Source of the DNA: Nonomuraea sp. SYSU D8015
GTDB taxonomy: Bacteria > Actinomycetota > Actinomycetes > Streptosporangiales > Streptosporangiaceae
Length of the DNA stretch: 64,000 nt
Direction: 5' to 3'
Assembly: GCF_008065375.1 (NCBI RefSeq)
Contig: NZ_VJYI01000016.1
Coordinates: forward strand, 124,001 to 188,000
Both the position numbers and the translations under genes were made by a program. The notes under the pieces were generated by a model. The model worked only from the letters and a program-made list of their open reading frames with translations, had not been told where the DNA came from and did not search any database. Below, piece after piece: positions 9,431 to 18,098 of the stretch. The stretch's first letter is position 1; each line of letters starts with the position of its first letter.

Positions 9431-10234
9431 TCAGTCAGGGAGGAGGGCGAGCAGCCCGGGGATCGCGCGCGGGTGGGCGGCGACGAAGCTGCGCCGCTCG
9501 GCCGGGGCGTCGATGCACGCCTCGAACGGGCCGCCGTCCAGTGTCCTGATCTCGATGCCGGCCTCCTCGGCGAGCAGCGCGCCGGCCGGCAGGTCCACCA
9601 ACTCGGCCCGATAGCCGACGATGCCGTCGATGTCGCCGCGCGCCAGCATCGCCCACGCCAGCAGCGGCGCCCACAGCTGCAGCATCCTGCGCGCATGGAG
9701 CTCCAGTGCCTGCTTCAGCGCGCGCACGGTCGCGTCGCCTCTGCTCACCCCGTGCCCCTGGGTCCAGGCCAGCAGCGGCCCGTGCGGGCTCGGCGCGTAC
9801 GGCGGCGCCAGGCGCACCCCTCCCGAGGAGAGCGCGCCGCGCCCCCTGACGGCCGACCAGGTCTGGGCGGAGACAGGATCGTGCACCACGCCGAGCACCG
9901 GCAGCCCGTCCCGGCACAACGCGATCCCCACCACGAACGCGGGCAGCCCGATCGCCACGTTGTTGGTGCCGTCCAGCGGGTCGACCAGCCACGTCCACTC
10001 GCCGTGCCCGTCGCCGACCAGCCCCGACTCCTCGGCGATCACCGAGTGCGACGGATAGGCGGTCAGGATGCGCTCCAGCAGGAGTTTCTCCGAGGCGAGG
10101 TCGAGGTCGGTGACCACGTCACCCCCCGCGCCCTTGGCGCGCACCCCCACGACGCCCCGCGTCCCCTCCAGGAGCAAGGCCCCGGCGGCCTCGGCGGCCT
10201 CGACGGCGACCGTGCGTGCGTGGTCCAGGTCCAT
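9431..10234 (-). CDS. inositol monophosphatase family protein
   Basis: A 267-residue Mg-dependent phosphatase-like protein. It shows the family signature VDPLDGTNN (about residues 89-97), an upstream acidic pair in IAEESG, and a C-terminal LVDLPAGALLAEEAG block that replaces the usual WD-x-AA but keeps the Asp. The GAGGGG site before ATG 10234 is good. It is the last gene of a three-gene minus-strand set; gaps to its upstream neighbours are about 10 nt. Substrates in this superfamily include inositol phosphates, fructose-1,6-bisphosphate, histidinol phosphate and PAP. Nothing here decides between them. Confidence 0.85.
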   Translation of the reverse strand: MDLDHARTVAVEAAEAAGALLLEGTRGVVGVRAKGAGGDVVTDLDLASEKLLLERILTAYPSHSVIAEESGLVGDGHGEWTWLVDPLDGTNNVAIGLPAFVVGIALCRDGLPVLGVVHDPVSAQTWSAVRGRGALSSGGVRLAPPYAPSPHGPLLAWTQGHGVSRGDATVRALKQALELHARRMLQLWAPLLAWAMLARGDIDGIVGYRAELVDLPAGALLAEEAGIEIRTLDGGPFEACIDAPAERRSFVAAHPRAIPGLLALLPD

Positions 10235-10244
10235 CAGGTGCCCC

Positions 10245-10868
10245 TCAGGTCAGGTGCGCGGTGATCAGTCGTACGGCCAGCGCGGTCTCGTCGGCGTCCA
10301 GTTGCTGCCTGGACACGTGGTGCGGCCCGGCGCCGAGCGGGCCGAGCGACAGGTCGCGCCCGCCTGGCCGGCCCCTTCCGAGCGCGATCGTGGCCGCCTC
10401 GCCGCCCTCGGGGACGACGCTGCTGTGGAAGCGGTCGGCCGGCAGAGTGTACGTGTCGCCGGGCCCGAACACCTCCACCAGCCCCGTCGCGTGCCGCACG
10501 GTGCGGCGGGTGGGCGAGATGCGGTCGCCGTCGGCCCCGCTGACCACCTCGAACACCCGGTGCGTGGCGTCCGCGCCGGCGTCGGTGACCACCGCGTGGA
10601 CGTTGCGCACCTGCCCGTAGAGCACGTGGCTGACCAGGTCCCAGCTGTGGCAGTGGATCTGCGAGGTGGTGCTCTCGGCGTGCGCGAGCGAGTCGGACCA
10701 CAGGTGGATGCACACCCCCTCGCCGCCGCGAGCCCGGTCGCGCTCCAGCGGCAGGCAGACGAACCCCAGCGGGTGGCGCACCGCGGTCACCGGCCGCGAG
10801 AGCGCCTCCAGGGCCCACGACCGGGCCTGGCCCTCGATCACCTTCTGGTGCACGTCGTGGTAGCTCAT
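10245..10868 (-). CDS. cupin-like protein of unknown function
   Basis: A 207-residue soluble protein with a central stretch that reads like a small-molecule-binding beta barrel: IHCHSWDLVSHVLYGQVRN (about 90-108), then GPGDTYTLPADRFHSS (about 150-165). The H-x-H plus a later His, with Gly/Pro spacing, resembles cupin metal ligands. It lies 9 nt after the two-TM gene and 10 nt before the phosphatase-like gene, so the three are probably co-transcribed. The reaction is unknown; the cupin assignment is by motif pattern only. Confidence 0.6.
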   Translation of the reverse strand: MSYHDVHQKVIEGQARSWALEALSRPVTAVRHPLGFVCLPLERDRARGGEGVCIHLWSDSLAHAESTTSQIHCHSWDLVSHVLYGQVRNVHAVVTDAGADATHRVFEVVSGADGDRISPTRRTVRHATGLVEVFGPGDTYTLPADRFHSSVVPEGGEAATIALGRGRPGGRDLSLGPLGAGPHHVSRQQLDADETALAVRLITAHLT

Positions 10869-10877
10869 GGCCCATGC

Positions 10878-11951
10878 TCACGCGCCGTCTCGTCGATGAG
10901 GCGCCGGCCGCGCCTCACCGTAGGGATCCAGGGCGCGCAGCGCCTTGCGGGCGATGTCCACGACGTCGTGGCCGTTGTAGGACTTGGGCAGCGGCATCCC
11001 GATGCGCTCGAAGAGCTCCTGCACCTCCTCGATGGTGGGCTCGTCGCTCAGCGGCACCTTCTTGTACATCTCCAGCGGCACCCGCCGCGCCTGCTCGAAG
11101 CTGAGCCGCAGCTCGGTGTCGCAGTTTTCGTAGTAGAACGTGCCCGCCAGCGCCGTCATCGCCATGTTCGGGTCCTCGACCGTCATGATCAGACGGGTGG
11201 TCGACAGGTCCCAGCGGAACGTCGTCATCGTCTGCGACAGGCCCACTCCGATGTCGAGCAGGCCGTAGCGCTGGCGGTGCCAGAAGGCGGCCAGGATCGT
11301 CGCGTACGACTCTTTCCTGACCCGGTCGGTCGTCCAGGTCTCGCCGGTGCCGTCGGGGAGGTCGGACAGGGAGCGGCGGTAGTGGGCGTACGTCTCGCAC
11401 ACCTCGGTGTCGGACGGGTCGATCACCTCGATCCTGACCGTGAGGGGGCGTTTGTCCCTGCGGGCGGCGGCGACGCACTCGGGCAGGGTGACCGCGCGCA
11501 GATAGGTGCCGGTGCCGCCCTTGAAGGTCCACCGGGTGGTGTCTTTGCGGGCCTCGGCATGGGACTGGGCGATCTCCTGCCGGCTGCCCAGCACCCGGAC
11601 GAGCTGCAGCGTGTCCAGGGCCCTACGGGTGCTGTGGGCCAGGCTCTCGATCTGCTCCAGGCGGGCCAGCCGCACCGGCAGCTCCGCCAGCGCGCCCGAG
11701 GTGATCGTCTTCTCGACGGGGGCCTGGCGGGCGCGGTCGCGCAGCAGCGCGGTGGCCACCAACGCCATGATCACCAGCGTCGCGGCGGTCACGAGCTGGC
11801 GCTGGATGTCCTGGCCCTTCTCGCCGAAGATCTCGTGGGGCATGATGCCGAGCACGCCGACCACGATGGCCAGGCAGAGAGCGATGGCGCCGTCGGCGTT
11901 CCGCACCGCCCATGGGGCGACCCGCTTCACCGCCGCCATGAACCGTGCCAT
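10878..11951 (-). CDS. two-TM membrane protein with a large cytosolic domain, unknown function
   Basis: 357 residues. Two hydrophobic helices near the N-terminus (about 20-38 and 52-70) are separated by a short loop. A mostly soluble domain follows: an RWTFKGGTGTYLRAVTLPEC segment (about 140-160), a middle Arg/Asp/Glu region, and a beta-rich part around TFYYENCDTELRL. I cannot assign a named family. A membrane hairpin plus cytosolic sensor/effector layout is common in stress and conflict proteins, but no nuclease, NTPase or toxin motif is evident. It is the first gene of the set with the cupin-like and phosphatase-like genes. Confidence 0.7.
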   Translation of the reverse strand: MARFMAAVKRVAPWAVRNADGAIALCLAIVVGVLGIMPHEIFGEKGQDIQRQLVTAATLVIMALVATALLRDRARQAPVEKTITSGALAELPVRLARLEQIESLAHSTRRALDTLQLVRVLGSRQEIAQSHAEARKDTTRWTFKGGTGTYLRAVTLPECVAAARRDKRPLTVRIEVIDPSDTEVCETYAHYRRSLSDLPDGTGETWTTDRVRKESYATILAAFWHRQRYGLLDIGVGLSQTMTTFRWDLSTTRLIMTVEDPNMAMTALAGTFYYENCDTELRLSFEQARRVPLEMYKKVPLSDEPTIEEVQELFERIGMPLPKSYNGHDVVDIARKALRALDPYGEARPAPHRRDGA

Positions 11952-12054
11952 CGTACGCCCCGTCGCTCGACGATCAGTCAGTCCCCGACGTCATGGTAAC
12001 GAGCGGGCCATGCGACCACCAGAGAACGATCACATGGCGAATCGGTTGGATTCA

Positions 12055-12092
12055 CGGGCGGTGGCGGGCGGGACGCCGCCCGCCACCGCCCG
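12055..12092 (-). terminator. very strong hairpin downstream of spo0M
   Basis: Perfect 17-bp inverted repeat (arms 12055-12071 and 12076-12092) around a 4-nt loop, starting 7 nt past the spo0M stop. There is no U-tract, as is usual for actinobacterial terminators. It separates the SPFH/Spo0M operon from the two-TM operon. Confidence 0.8.
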
Positions 12093-12098
12093 CGGCGG

Positions 12099-12872
12099 TC
12101 AGAACCAGCCGCGGTGGCGGGCCATCTGCTCCAGGCCGCGCTGCAGTGCCGCCTCCGCCGCCTGCGGCGGCTCGTCGTAGCGGACCGTGAAGCGGTTGTA
12201 GGCGTCGTGGCTGGAGGTCAGGAAGCCGCCCCGCTTGTCGGCCTCCAGGATGACGTCCATCTGCCGCGGCCCGGCGATGAACGTCAGCTCCAGCTCGTTG
12301 AAGTACTTCCGCCACTGCCCGCCGGCGTAGTACTCGATCTCCTGGAAGAACGGCATCGTCGAGCCGTACAGCGTGCCGCGCTCCAGGTCGGCCTTCTTGA
12401 AGTGGAAGCCCATCCGGTCGAGCGCGCCGATGACGTGCTCCTGCGCCGGCAGCGGGCTGACGAACAGCGGGTCGAGGTCGCCCTTGTCGAGCGCGCCCGC
12501 CAGCGCCAGCTCCGTCTGCACGCCCAGCTTCATCCCGTGCAGCGGGTGACCGGCGATCGCGCTGATCGGCGTCTCCCACGGCATCATGATCTCGAAAGAC
12601 TGCTGGTGCTGCGCGCCCTTGGCCAGCTGGAACATCCCCGCCACCTGCTGACGCAGGAAGCTGTAGGTCGTCTTGTACTCGCTGTCACCCGACTCGACCT
12701 CGACGACCGCGGTCAGGTCGATGTAGATGCCCTCGACCTTGTAGTCGGAGTTGCCGCCGCGGAAGTTCACCACGCCGCGCAGCGCCTCGCCGGGCCGCAC
12801 GCCCGTGTTGGTCAACACCGTGTCTACCTCGACGCCCGCGCCGAACGCGGCCATCAACTTGCGGAACACCAT
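12099..12872 (-). CDS. spo0M: Spo0M family sporulation-control protein (arrestin-like)
   Basis: A 257-residue protein matching Spo0M: MVFRKLMAAFGAGVEVDTVL at the N-terminus, then the GVVNFRGGNSDYKVEGI region typical of its arrestin-like beta-sandwich N-domain, a second beta domain, and a C-terminal DEPPQAAEAALQRGLEQMA helix. Spo0M affects sporulation in Bacillus and has been linked to cytoskeleton and cell division. Here it follows two SPFH genes, with a 9-nt gap to the nearer one, so it probably works with a membrane microdomain complex. A strong terminator follows directly. Confidence 0.9.
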   Translation of the reverse strand: MVFRKLMAAFGAGVEVDTVLTNTGVRPGEALRGVVNFRGGNSDYKVEGIYIDLTAVVEVESGDSEYKTTYSFLRQQVAGMFQLAKGAQHQQSFEIMMPWETPISAIAGHPLHGMKLGVQTELALAGALDKGDLDPLFVSPLPAQEHVIGALDRMGFHFKKADLERGTLYGSTMPFFQEIEYYAGGQWRKYFNELELTFIAGPRQMDVILEADKRGGFLTSSHDAYNRFTVRYDEPPQAAEAALQRGLEQMARHRGWF

Positions 12873-12881
12873 GGGGTTCTC

Positions 12882-14123
12882 CTATGCGGAAGGTGTGTGG
12901 CCGTTCATTTGGCCTGTTCCCGTGCCCGAGATGCGGGGGAGCAGCTGGGCCAGGAGGAGGGTGGAGAGCGCGGAGTCGGCCTGACCCTGCTGGGTGCGTA
13001 CGACCAGCGGCTGGGGTGCGTTCTCCGCCAGTTTGGCGCCCACGTCGAGGCGCCTGCGGGCCAGCTCGTACTGCAGCACGGCCCGGTTGTCCCGGTACGA
13101 CTCGGCCAGCCGGCGCAGCGCCTTGGCCTCGTTCTCGGCGGCGGTGAGCTCGGCCCGGCCGCGCGCCTCGATCTCCCATGTGACCCGCTGGGCCTCGGTC
13201 TCCTGCTCCTCCAGCATGCGCGCCACGTCCTTGCGCGCCTTGTTGTGGGCGGCCTTGACCTCGACGACGCGGGCGTCACGGGTCTTCTTCGAGCGCTCGA
13301 TCTCCATCAGCAGGGTGTCGATGCGCCGCTTGCGGGTCAGCTCCCACTCGCGCTCGTACGCCGACAGCTCCTTCGCCACCTTCTCGCGGGTGGCCAGGTG
13401 CTGCTGGTACTGGTCGGGCAGCTGCACGTCGGGGATGTTGGCGCCGGTGATGCGCACGCCGTAGCGCCCGAGCTGGCGGTTGAGCGCGTCCTGCATGTCG
13501 CCGACGTCGGAGCCGCGCAGGTCGTACGCGCGCTCGGTGTGGACCCGGCGGCTGCGCTGCCTGATCGCGTCCTGCACCGCGCTCGACAGCACCAGGTCGA
13601 AGTTGCCCGCGCCGATCGTCCGGACGAACGCGACCGGATCGACGATGCGGAACTTCAGGAAGAACTCGATGGACTTCAGCGGCACGTTCTCGGCCGTCGG
13701 GCAGGCCACGATCGGCGCCGAGTACGGGATCTCGGTGGAGGTGTCGACGACCGCGTCCACCCGGTCCCACGGCAGCCACAGGTAGTGGCGGCCCGGCGGG
13801 AGCGTGCCGGTGATGGCGCCCCAGCGGCTGCGTACGCCGGTGGTGCCCTCCTCGATCTCGATGATCGCCTTGCGCCACATCGTGACCACCGCCAGCAGCA
13901 GCGAGAGCAGCGCCAGGAGCGCCGCGACGAGCGTGAGCTCGGTCAGCGCCGCCATGCCGGCGAAGTAGACCGCCAGGAACACCAGCGACATCCAGGCGAA
14001 GCCGCGCCGGTCCTTGGGGATCACGACGGGCACGAGCTGGCCCTGCTCGCCGCCGCGCAGCAGCTGGCGGATCTCGCCCCAGGAGGCCAGCGACTCCTTG
14101 ATCTTCGAGAATTCCCTGCTCAT
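12882..14123 (-). CDS. SPFH/Band 7 domain protein (flotillin-like)
   Basis: 413 residues. A membrane hairpin (about 44-82) is followed by an SPFH domain (about 85-230, starting ATGATTGV-like with EEGTTGVRSRWG and GRHYLWLPWDRV). A long charged helical region follows (about 240-370, Ala/Glu/Arg-rich, likely coiled coil), then a Gln-rich tail. SPFH proteins build large membrane scaffolds. ATG 14123 overlaps the stop of the preceding SPFH gene as ATGA, indicating translational coupling. It is the second of two paralogues in the same operon; a hetero-oligomeric scaffold is inferred from that. Confidence 0.88.
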   Translation of the reverse strand: MSREFSKIKESLASWGEIRQLLRGGEQGQLVPVVIPKDRRGFAWMSLVFLAVYFAGMAALTELTLVAALLALLSLLLAVVTMWRKAIIEIEEGTTGVRSRWGAITGTLPPGRHYLWLPWDRVDAVVDTSTEIPYSAPIVACPTAENVPLKSIEFFLKFRIVDPVAFVRTIGAGNFDLVLSSAVQDAIRQRSRRVHTERAYDLRGSDVGDMQDALNRQLGRYGVRITGANIPDVQLPDQYQQHLATREKVAKELSAYEREWELTRKRRIDTLLMEIERSKKTRDARVVEVKAAHNKARKDVARMLEEQETEAQRVTWEIEARGRAELTAAENEAKALRRLAESYRDNRAVLQYELARRRLDVGAKLAENAPQPLVVRTQQGQADSALSTLLLAQLLPRISGTGTGQMNGHTPSA

Positions 14124-15748
14124 CGGTCGTCACCCTCGCCCTGCACGTGATGCCTGCCGGTGGGCAGGAGCCGTTCGACCGTCCGCTCCAGATCCTGGTC
14201 GGGCTGCGGTGGCTCCTGAGCTTCGGTGACGTCGGCGGCGGCCTTCTTCAGCAGCGCGGCGATCTCGGCCTCGCGGCCCTCGACGCGGGCGCCGATGTCG
14301 TCGAGCCTGGCGCGGATGGCGGCCATGTCCTCGGCGGAGAACAGCGCCGCGCCCTTGCCGCCGACGAGCTGCTGGGCCAGGGCCAGGAAGTCGATGTCGG
14401 TCTGCTCGCCGACCTGCACCACCTGCGGCAGCCTGGTGGCGACGGACTCCAGCTTGTTCAGCAGGTCCTGCTGGAAGCGGTAGTCGAGGATCTCGGGCGC
14501 CTCGGCGGCCGACAGCGCCCTGATGTCCAGCGCCTGCGCCTCCAGGAGCGCGGCGTTGGCGTTGGCCGTGGACTCGGCCTCGACCAGGCGCTGCCTGGCC
14601 TGCGCCTTGGCCTGGTGGGTGGCGCGTTCGAGCGCGGTGTCCATGCGGGCCTGGTAGCCGGCGATCTCGGCCTGGATGGCGCTCAGCGTCTCCTGCAGGC
14701 CGGCCAGCTCCTTGATCAGGTCGCCCTCGTTCTGCTCCTTGCGCAGCTGCAGCTCGTACTCGTAGGTGTAGGCCTCCTTGGCGACGCGGACCATCTCGGG
14801 GGCCGCCAGGTCCATGCGGTATTCCTGGCTGGACGGCTCGGCGTGGGTGATGTTCACGTCGGTGAGCCGGACCGCGGGCAGGAACTGCTGGTTGAGGCTC
14901 TCCAGCATGCCCAGCGTGCTCTCGCCCACCAGGTCGTAGATCTCCTCCGCCCGCTGGGCGTAGATGAGGGAGCGGGTGACCTCGCTGATGGCGTTCTGCA
15001 GCTTGGACTGGAAGCCGCTGACCGAGCCGAGCACGAAGATGAACTCCGCCGGGTTCTCGATCCGGAACTGCAGGAACAGGTCCACGCTCGCCTTGACGCC
15101 CTGCTGCGTCGGGGCCTCGCTGATCGGCGCGTTGAACGGGTACTCGCGGGTGGTGTTGACGATGTAGCTGACCCGCTTCCACGGGTTGAACAGCGTCACC
15201 CGGCCCGGCTCGGCGATGTGCACCAGCTTGCCGAACTTGGTGATCAGCGCCTTGCAGCCCTCGGGCACCATCACCACGCTGCGCCGCCACCACAGGAACA
15301 CGGCGGCCAGGACCAGCACCACCCAGTAGTGCGGCCCGAAGATCAGATCGGTGTTCGGGATGACGTTGCCGAGCGCGCCGATCAGGCCGAGCACCACGAG
15401 GATGCCCAGCGGCACGATCACCTTCGCCGTGGTGCCCTTGGGGATCACCACCGGTGAGATGACGTGCATGCCGTTCTCGGCGAAGCTGCGGTTGACGATC
15501 TCGCCCGCCTCGTTCAGAGACGCGGTCCTGGCCTCGATGAGCGTGCCGACGGAGGCGCCGCCGTCGCGGGCGGCCGCGAAGTCGTGCGGGTTCAGCGCGA
15601 AGCCCCGGGCCTGGCCCGCGAGCTGCCCCGCCTGGTCGACGACCTGGCCCATGGCCTGTCCCATCGCCTGGCGTACGTCACCCCCTTGAGCAACCGCTTG
15701 GGCTACGCCTTGGCCTGCCTGGATCAGTGCCTCTCTGGGTCGTGACAT
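14120..15748 (-). CDS. SPFH/Band 7 domain protein, larger paralogue
   Basis: 542 residues from ATG 15748, chosen for GGAAGG a few bases upstream; the frame is open 26 codons further but without a ribosome site. Layout: an N-terminal Gln/Ala/Gly-rich helix with MGQAMGQVVDQ-type repeats (about 15-45), two membrane segments (about 85-130), an SPFH domain (about 130-280, VPEGCKALITKFG ... GRVTLFNPWKRV), a long coiled coil (about 285-440) and an Asp/Glu-rich tail. First gene of the SPFH-SPFH-spo0M operon. The divergent neighbour is an ABC exporter. Confidence 0.88.
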   Translation of the reverse strand: MSRPREALIQAGQGVAQAVAQGGDVRQAMGQAMGQVVDQAGQLAGQARGFALNPHDFAAARDGGASVGTLIEARTASLNEAGEIVNRSFAENGMHVISPVVIPKGTTAKVIVPLGILVVLGLIGALGNVIPNTDLIFGPHYWVVLVLAAVFLWWRRSVVMVPEGCKALITKFGKLVHIAEPGRVTLFNPWKRVSYIVNTTREYPFNAPISEAPTQQGVKASVDLFLQFRIENPAEFIFVLGSVSGFQSKLQNAISEVTRSLIYAQRAEEIYDLVGESTLGMLESLNQQFLPAVRLTDVNITHAEPSSQEYRMDLAAPEMVRVAKEAYTYEYELQLRKEQNEGDLIKELAGLQETLSAIQAEIAGYQARMDTALERATHQAKAQARQRLVEAESTANANAALLEAQALDIRALSAAEAPEILDYRFQQDLLNKLESVATRLPQVVQVGEQTDIDFLALAQQLVGGKGAALFSAEDMAAIRARLDDIGARVEGREAEIAALLKKAAADVTEAQEPPQPDQDLERTVERLLPTGRHHVQGEGDDR

Positions 15749-15862
15749 GGGACCTTCCTTTTCCGCTACAAGGCGATTCCGACCGTATCGGGTGTGACTT
15801 GCTGTTCGCTTGCAATGTGGTGTCACAGGTCTATTGCGACCTGTAGTAGGTATGCTATGGAT

Positions 15863-15878
15863 GTAGTAGATGTACTAC
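15863..15878. promoter_or_regulatory. palindromic operator candidate before the ABC exporter
   Basis: GTAGTA (15863-15868) and TACTAC (15873-15878) form a perfect inverted repeat around GATG, 12 nt upstream of the ABC ATPase start. A further TGTAGTAG lies at 15842-15849, 20 nt upstream of the copy in the palindrome. It sits where a repressor would block transcription. The XRE regulator two genes downstream is the obvious candidate to bind it (inferred). Confidence 0.5.
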
Positions 15879-15889
15879 TTGGAGGTGCC

Positions 15890-16804
15890 ATGGGGGCTGT
15901 AAGTGAGCTCGAAGGCGACCTCGATCAGGTGAACACGGATGCCGCGATCGAGGTCCGGGACCTGCGCATGGCCTACGGGCCGAAGCGGGTCTTACAGGGC
16001 GTCGACTTCACCGTGGGCGCGGGCGAGGTGATCGCCCTGCTCGGGCCGAACGGCGCGGGCAAGACCACGACGATCGAGATCCTGGAGGGCTTCCGTGCGC
16101 CCTCGGGGGGTCATGTGCGGGTGCTCGGCACCGAGCCGATCCGCGGCGACGAGCGCTGGCGGGCCAGGCTCGGCGTGGTGCTGCAGTCGTGGCGCGACCA
16201 CGGCCGCTGGCGGGTGCACCAGCTGCTGCACCACCTGAGCCGCTACTACGAGCCGTACGCGAACCCGGCCAGGCGGCCCTTCGACATCGCCGAGCTGATC
16301 GACGCCGTCGGCCTCACCGAGCAGGCCGGACAGCGCATCAACCGGCTGTCCGGCGGGCAGCGCCGCCGGCTCGACGTCGCGATCGGCATCGTCGGGCGTC
16401 CCGAGGTGCTCTTCCTCGACGAGCCGACCGCCGGCTTCGACCCGCAGGCCAGGCGCGACTTCCACGACCTCGTCCACCGCCTGTCCGACCTCGACGACAC
16501 CACGATCCTGCTCACCACGCACGACCTCGACGAGGCCGAGAAGCTCGCCGACCGGATCCTCATCCTGTCCGGCGGCAGGATCGTCGCCGACGGCAGCCCC
16601 GACCAGCTCTCCCGTCAGATCTCCCGCGACGCCCAGGTGCGCTGGAGCCGCGGTGGAGAGCACTTCGTGCACGCCACGGAGGACGCCACCGGGTTCGTGC
16701 GCGGGCTCTTCGAGCAGTACGGCACCGAGATCGGCGACCTGGAGGTGCGCCGGGCGACGCTGGAGGACACGTACATGGCGATCTTGAAGAGGGAGGAAGC
16801 GTGA
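15890..16804 (+). CDS. ABC transporter ATP-binding protein (drug-exporter type)
   Basis: 304-residue ATPase of the DrrA/CcmA-like family. Start 15890 has GGAGG 5 nt upstream. Walker A is GPNGAGKT (about 52-59), the signature is RLSGGQRRR (about 147-155), Walker B is VLFLDEPTAGFD (about 172-183), and the switch His is in LTTHDLDEAE. The C-terminal extension that ends IGDLEVRRATLEDTYMAILKR is typical of exporters that pair with ABC-2 permeases. It overlaps the permease gene as GTGA, so the two are coupled. Confidence 0.92.
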   Translation: MGAVSELEGDLDQVNTDAAIEVRDLRMAYGPKRVLQGVDFTVGAGEVIALLGPNGAGKTTTIEILEGFRAPSGGHVRVLGTEPIRGDERWRARLGVVLQSWRDHGRWRVHQLLHHLSRYYEPYANPARRPFDIAELIDAVGLTEQAGQRINRLSGGQRRRLDVAIGIVGRPEVLFLDEPTAGFDPQARRDFHDLVHRLSDLDDTTILLTTHDLDEAEKLADRILILSGGRIVADGSPDQLSRQISRDAQVRWSRGGEHFVHATEDATGFVRGLFEQYGTEIGDLEVRRATLEDTYMAILKREEA

Positions 16805-17655
16805 ACGCCGCGCTGCACGCCGTCAAGCTGGGACTGGCCAGGGGCTGGATCGAGTTCAAGAACAGCCTGACCAACCCGCAGGACGTCTCCTTCACGATCA
16901 TCTCCACGGCGGCCTTCGTGGTGGTGATCTACTTCCAGCGCGACGCGACGGTGCCCGGCACCACCTTCACGCTGGCCGGCGTCACGCTGCCGAGCATGCT
17001 CGGCATGCTGGCGGCCTTCAACGGGCTGATCGGCGCCATGTCGATGATCACCGTCGAGCGCGAGGACGGCACCCTGCTGCGTGCCAAGGCGCTCCCGCAG
17101 GGCATGCTCGGCTACATGGTCGGCCGCATCGCGCTGCTCACGCTGCAGGCACTGGGCAGCATGGTCATCCTGCTCGCGGCGGGCCTGCTCCTGCTGCCGG
17201 ACCTCGCTCAGGCCGGGCTCGGCGGGCTGCTGCTCGTGCTGGCCATCACCCTGATCGGGCTGGTCGCCACCCTGCCGCTCGGCGCGGTCGTCGGCTCCCT
17301 CTTCAACAACCCGCAGGCGGTCACGGGGCTGTCGATGCTCGTGGTCGGCGGGCTCGTCGCCATCTCCGGCATCTTCTACCCCATCTCCGCTGTCGCGGGC
17401 TGGTTGCAGGCCATCGCGCAGGCGTTCCCGGTCTACTGGCTGGGTCTCGGCATGCGCGCGGCGCTCCTGCCCGACTCCATGGCCGCCGCCGAGATCGGCG
17501 GGTCCTGGCGGCCGATCGAGACGATCCTCGTGCTCAGCGCGTGGGTGGTGGCCGGCCTGCTCCTCGCGCCGCCGATCCTGCGCCGGATGGCCAGGCGCGA
17601 GTCGGGCTCGCTGATGGAGGCCCGGCGTGAGCGGGCCATGCAGCGGGTCGGCTGA
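16801..17655 (+). CDS. ABC-2 type permease
   Basis: 284-residue membrane partner of the preceding ATPase, starting at GTG 16801 inside the upstream stop. Six hydrophobic segments are visible (starting around residues 33, 58, 100, 135, 175 and 235), with the ABC-2 hallmark NPQAVTGLSML ... SGIFYPISAVAGWLQ between segments 4 and 5. Probably exports a lipid, drug or peptide. The locus has its own small regulator directly downstream. Confidence 0.9.
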   Translation: MNAALHAVKLGLARGWIEFKNSLTNPQDVSFTIISTAAFVVVIYFQRDATVPGTTFTLAGVTLPSMLGMLAAFNGLIGAMSMITVEREDGTLLRAKALPQGMLGYMVGRIALLTLQALGSMVILLAAGLLLLPDLAQAGLGGLLLVLAITLIGLVATLPLGAVVGSLFNNPQAVTGLSMLVVGGLVAISGIFYPISAVAGWLQAIAQAFPVYWLGLGMRAALLPDSMAAAEIGGSWRPIETILVLSAWVVAGLLLAPPILRRMARRESGSLMEARRERAMQRVG

Positions 17656-17663
17656 GAAGATAT

Positions 17664-17903
17664 GTGGCGATGAGCGAGACCGTCTACAACCGCATCGCGC
17701 TGCTGCGCGCGGAGCGGGGCGTGACCCGCAGGCAACTGGCCGACGCCCTGGGGGTGCACTACCAGACCGTCGGCTATCTCGAACGCGGCGAATACAGTCC
17801 CAGTCTTTACCTGGCGCTGAAGATCGCCGAATACTTCGAGGTGCCGGTCGAGGTCGTCTTCTCCACCACCCCGTTTCCCCGGATCGGGGAGCGGTCGGCC
17901 TGA
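17664..17903 (+). CDS. small XRE/Cro-family transcriptional regulator
   Basis: 79 residues, essentially one helix-turn-helix domain: RRQLADALGVHYQTVGYLERGEYSPSLYLALKIAEYF-type sequence with the typical recognition-helix QTVGYLERGEYSPS. It lies 8 nt after the permease and so is probably co-transcribed with the exporter. Start is GTG 17664 or ATG 17670; GAGAAG just upstream suits either. This class of 65-80-residue regulators commonly controls its own transporter operon. The GTAGTA/TACTAC palindrome upstream is a plausible target. Confidence 0.88.
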   Translation: MAMSETVYNRIALLRAERGVTRRQLADALGVHYQTVGYLERGEYSPSLYLALKIAEYFEVPVEVVFSTTPFPRIGERSA

Positions 17904-18086
17904 TCTCCGGCATACGAGAGCGACGTCCGGGCCCGCTGCCTCACTGCCTGGGGCGGCGGATCCGGATGTTCGCGCTCATGACGGCGCCGCCACGGGGTGT
18001 CACCAGCGTCGAGGTCAACCTGTCCGGCTTCACGCCGATGAAGGGCGGGCCCGTCACCGGGTGACGGTTCTGTCGGTCGCTCGGCC

Positions 18087-18092
18087 TACAGT
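18087..18092 (+). promoter_or_regulatory. -10 element giving a probably leaderless uvrB transcript
   Basis: TACAGT ends 6 nt before the uvrB ATG, the spacing seen for leaderless actinobacterial mRNAs (TANNNT then 6-8 nt). No ribosome site precedes the ATG. I see no LexA box of the TCGAAC-N4-GTTCGA type in the upstream spacer. Confidence 0.45.
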
Positions 18093-18098
18093 GGCCAT

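Noticed and set aside
17966..18064. 32-codon frame before uvrB
   Set aside because: Too short and without ribosome site or recognisable motif; perhaps the tail of a lost gene, not supported enough to call.
18060..18098. LexA/SOS box before uvrB
   Set aside because: No TCGAAC-N4-GTTCGA-like dyad in the spacer.
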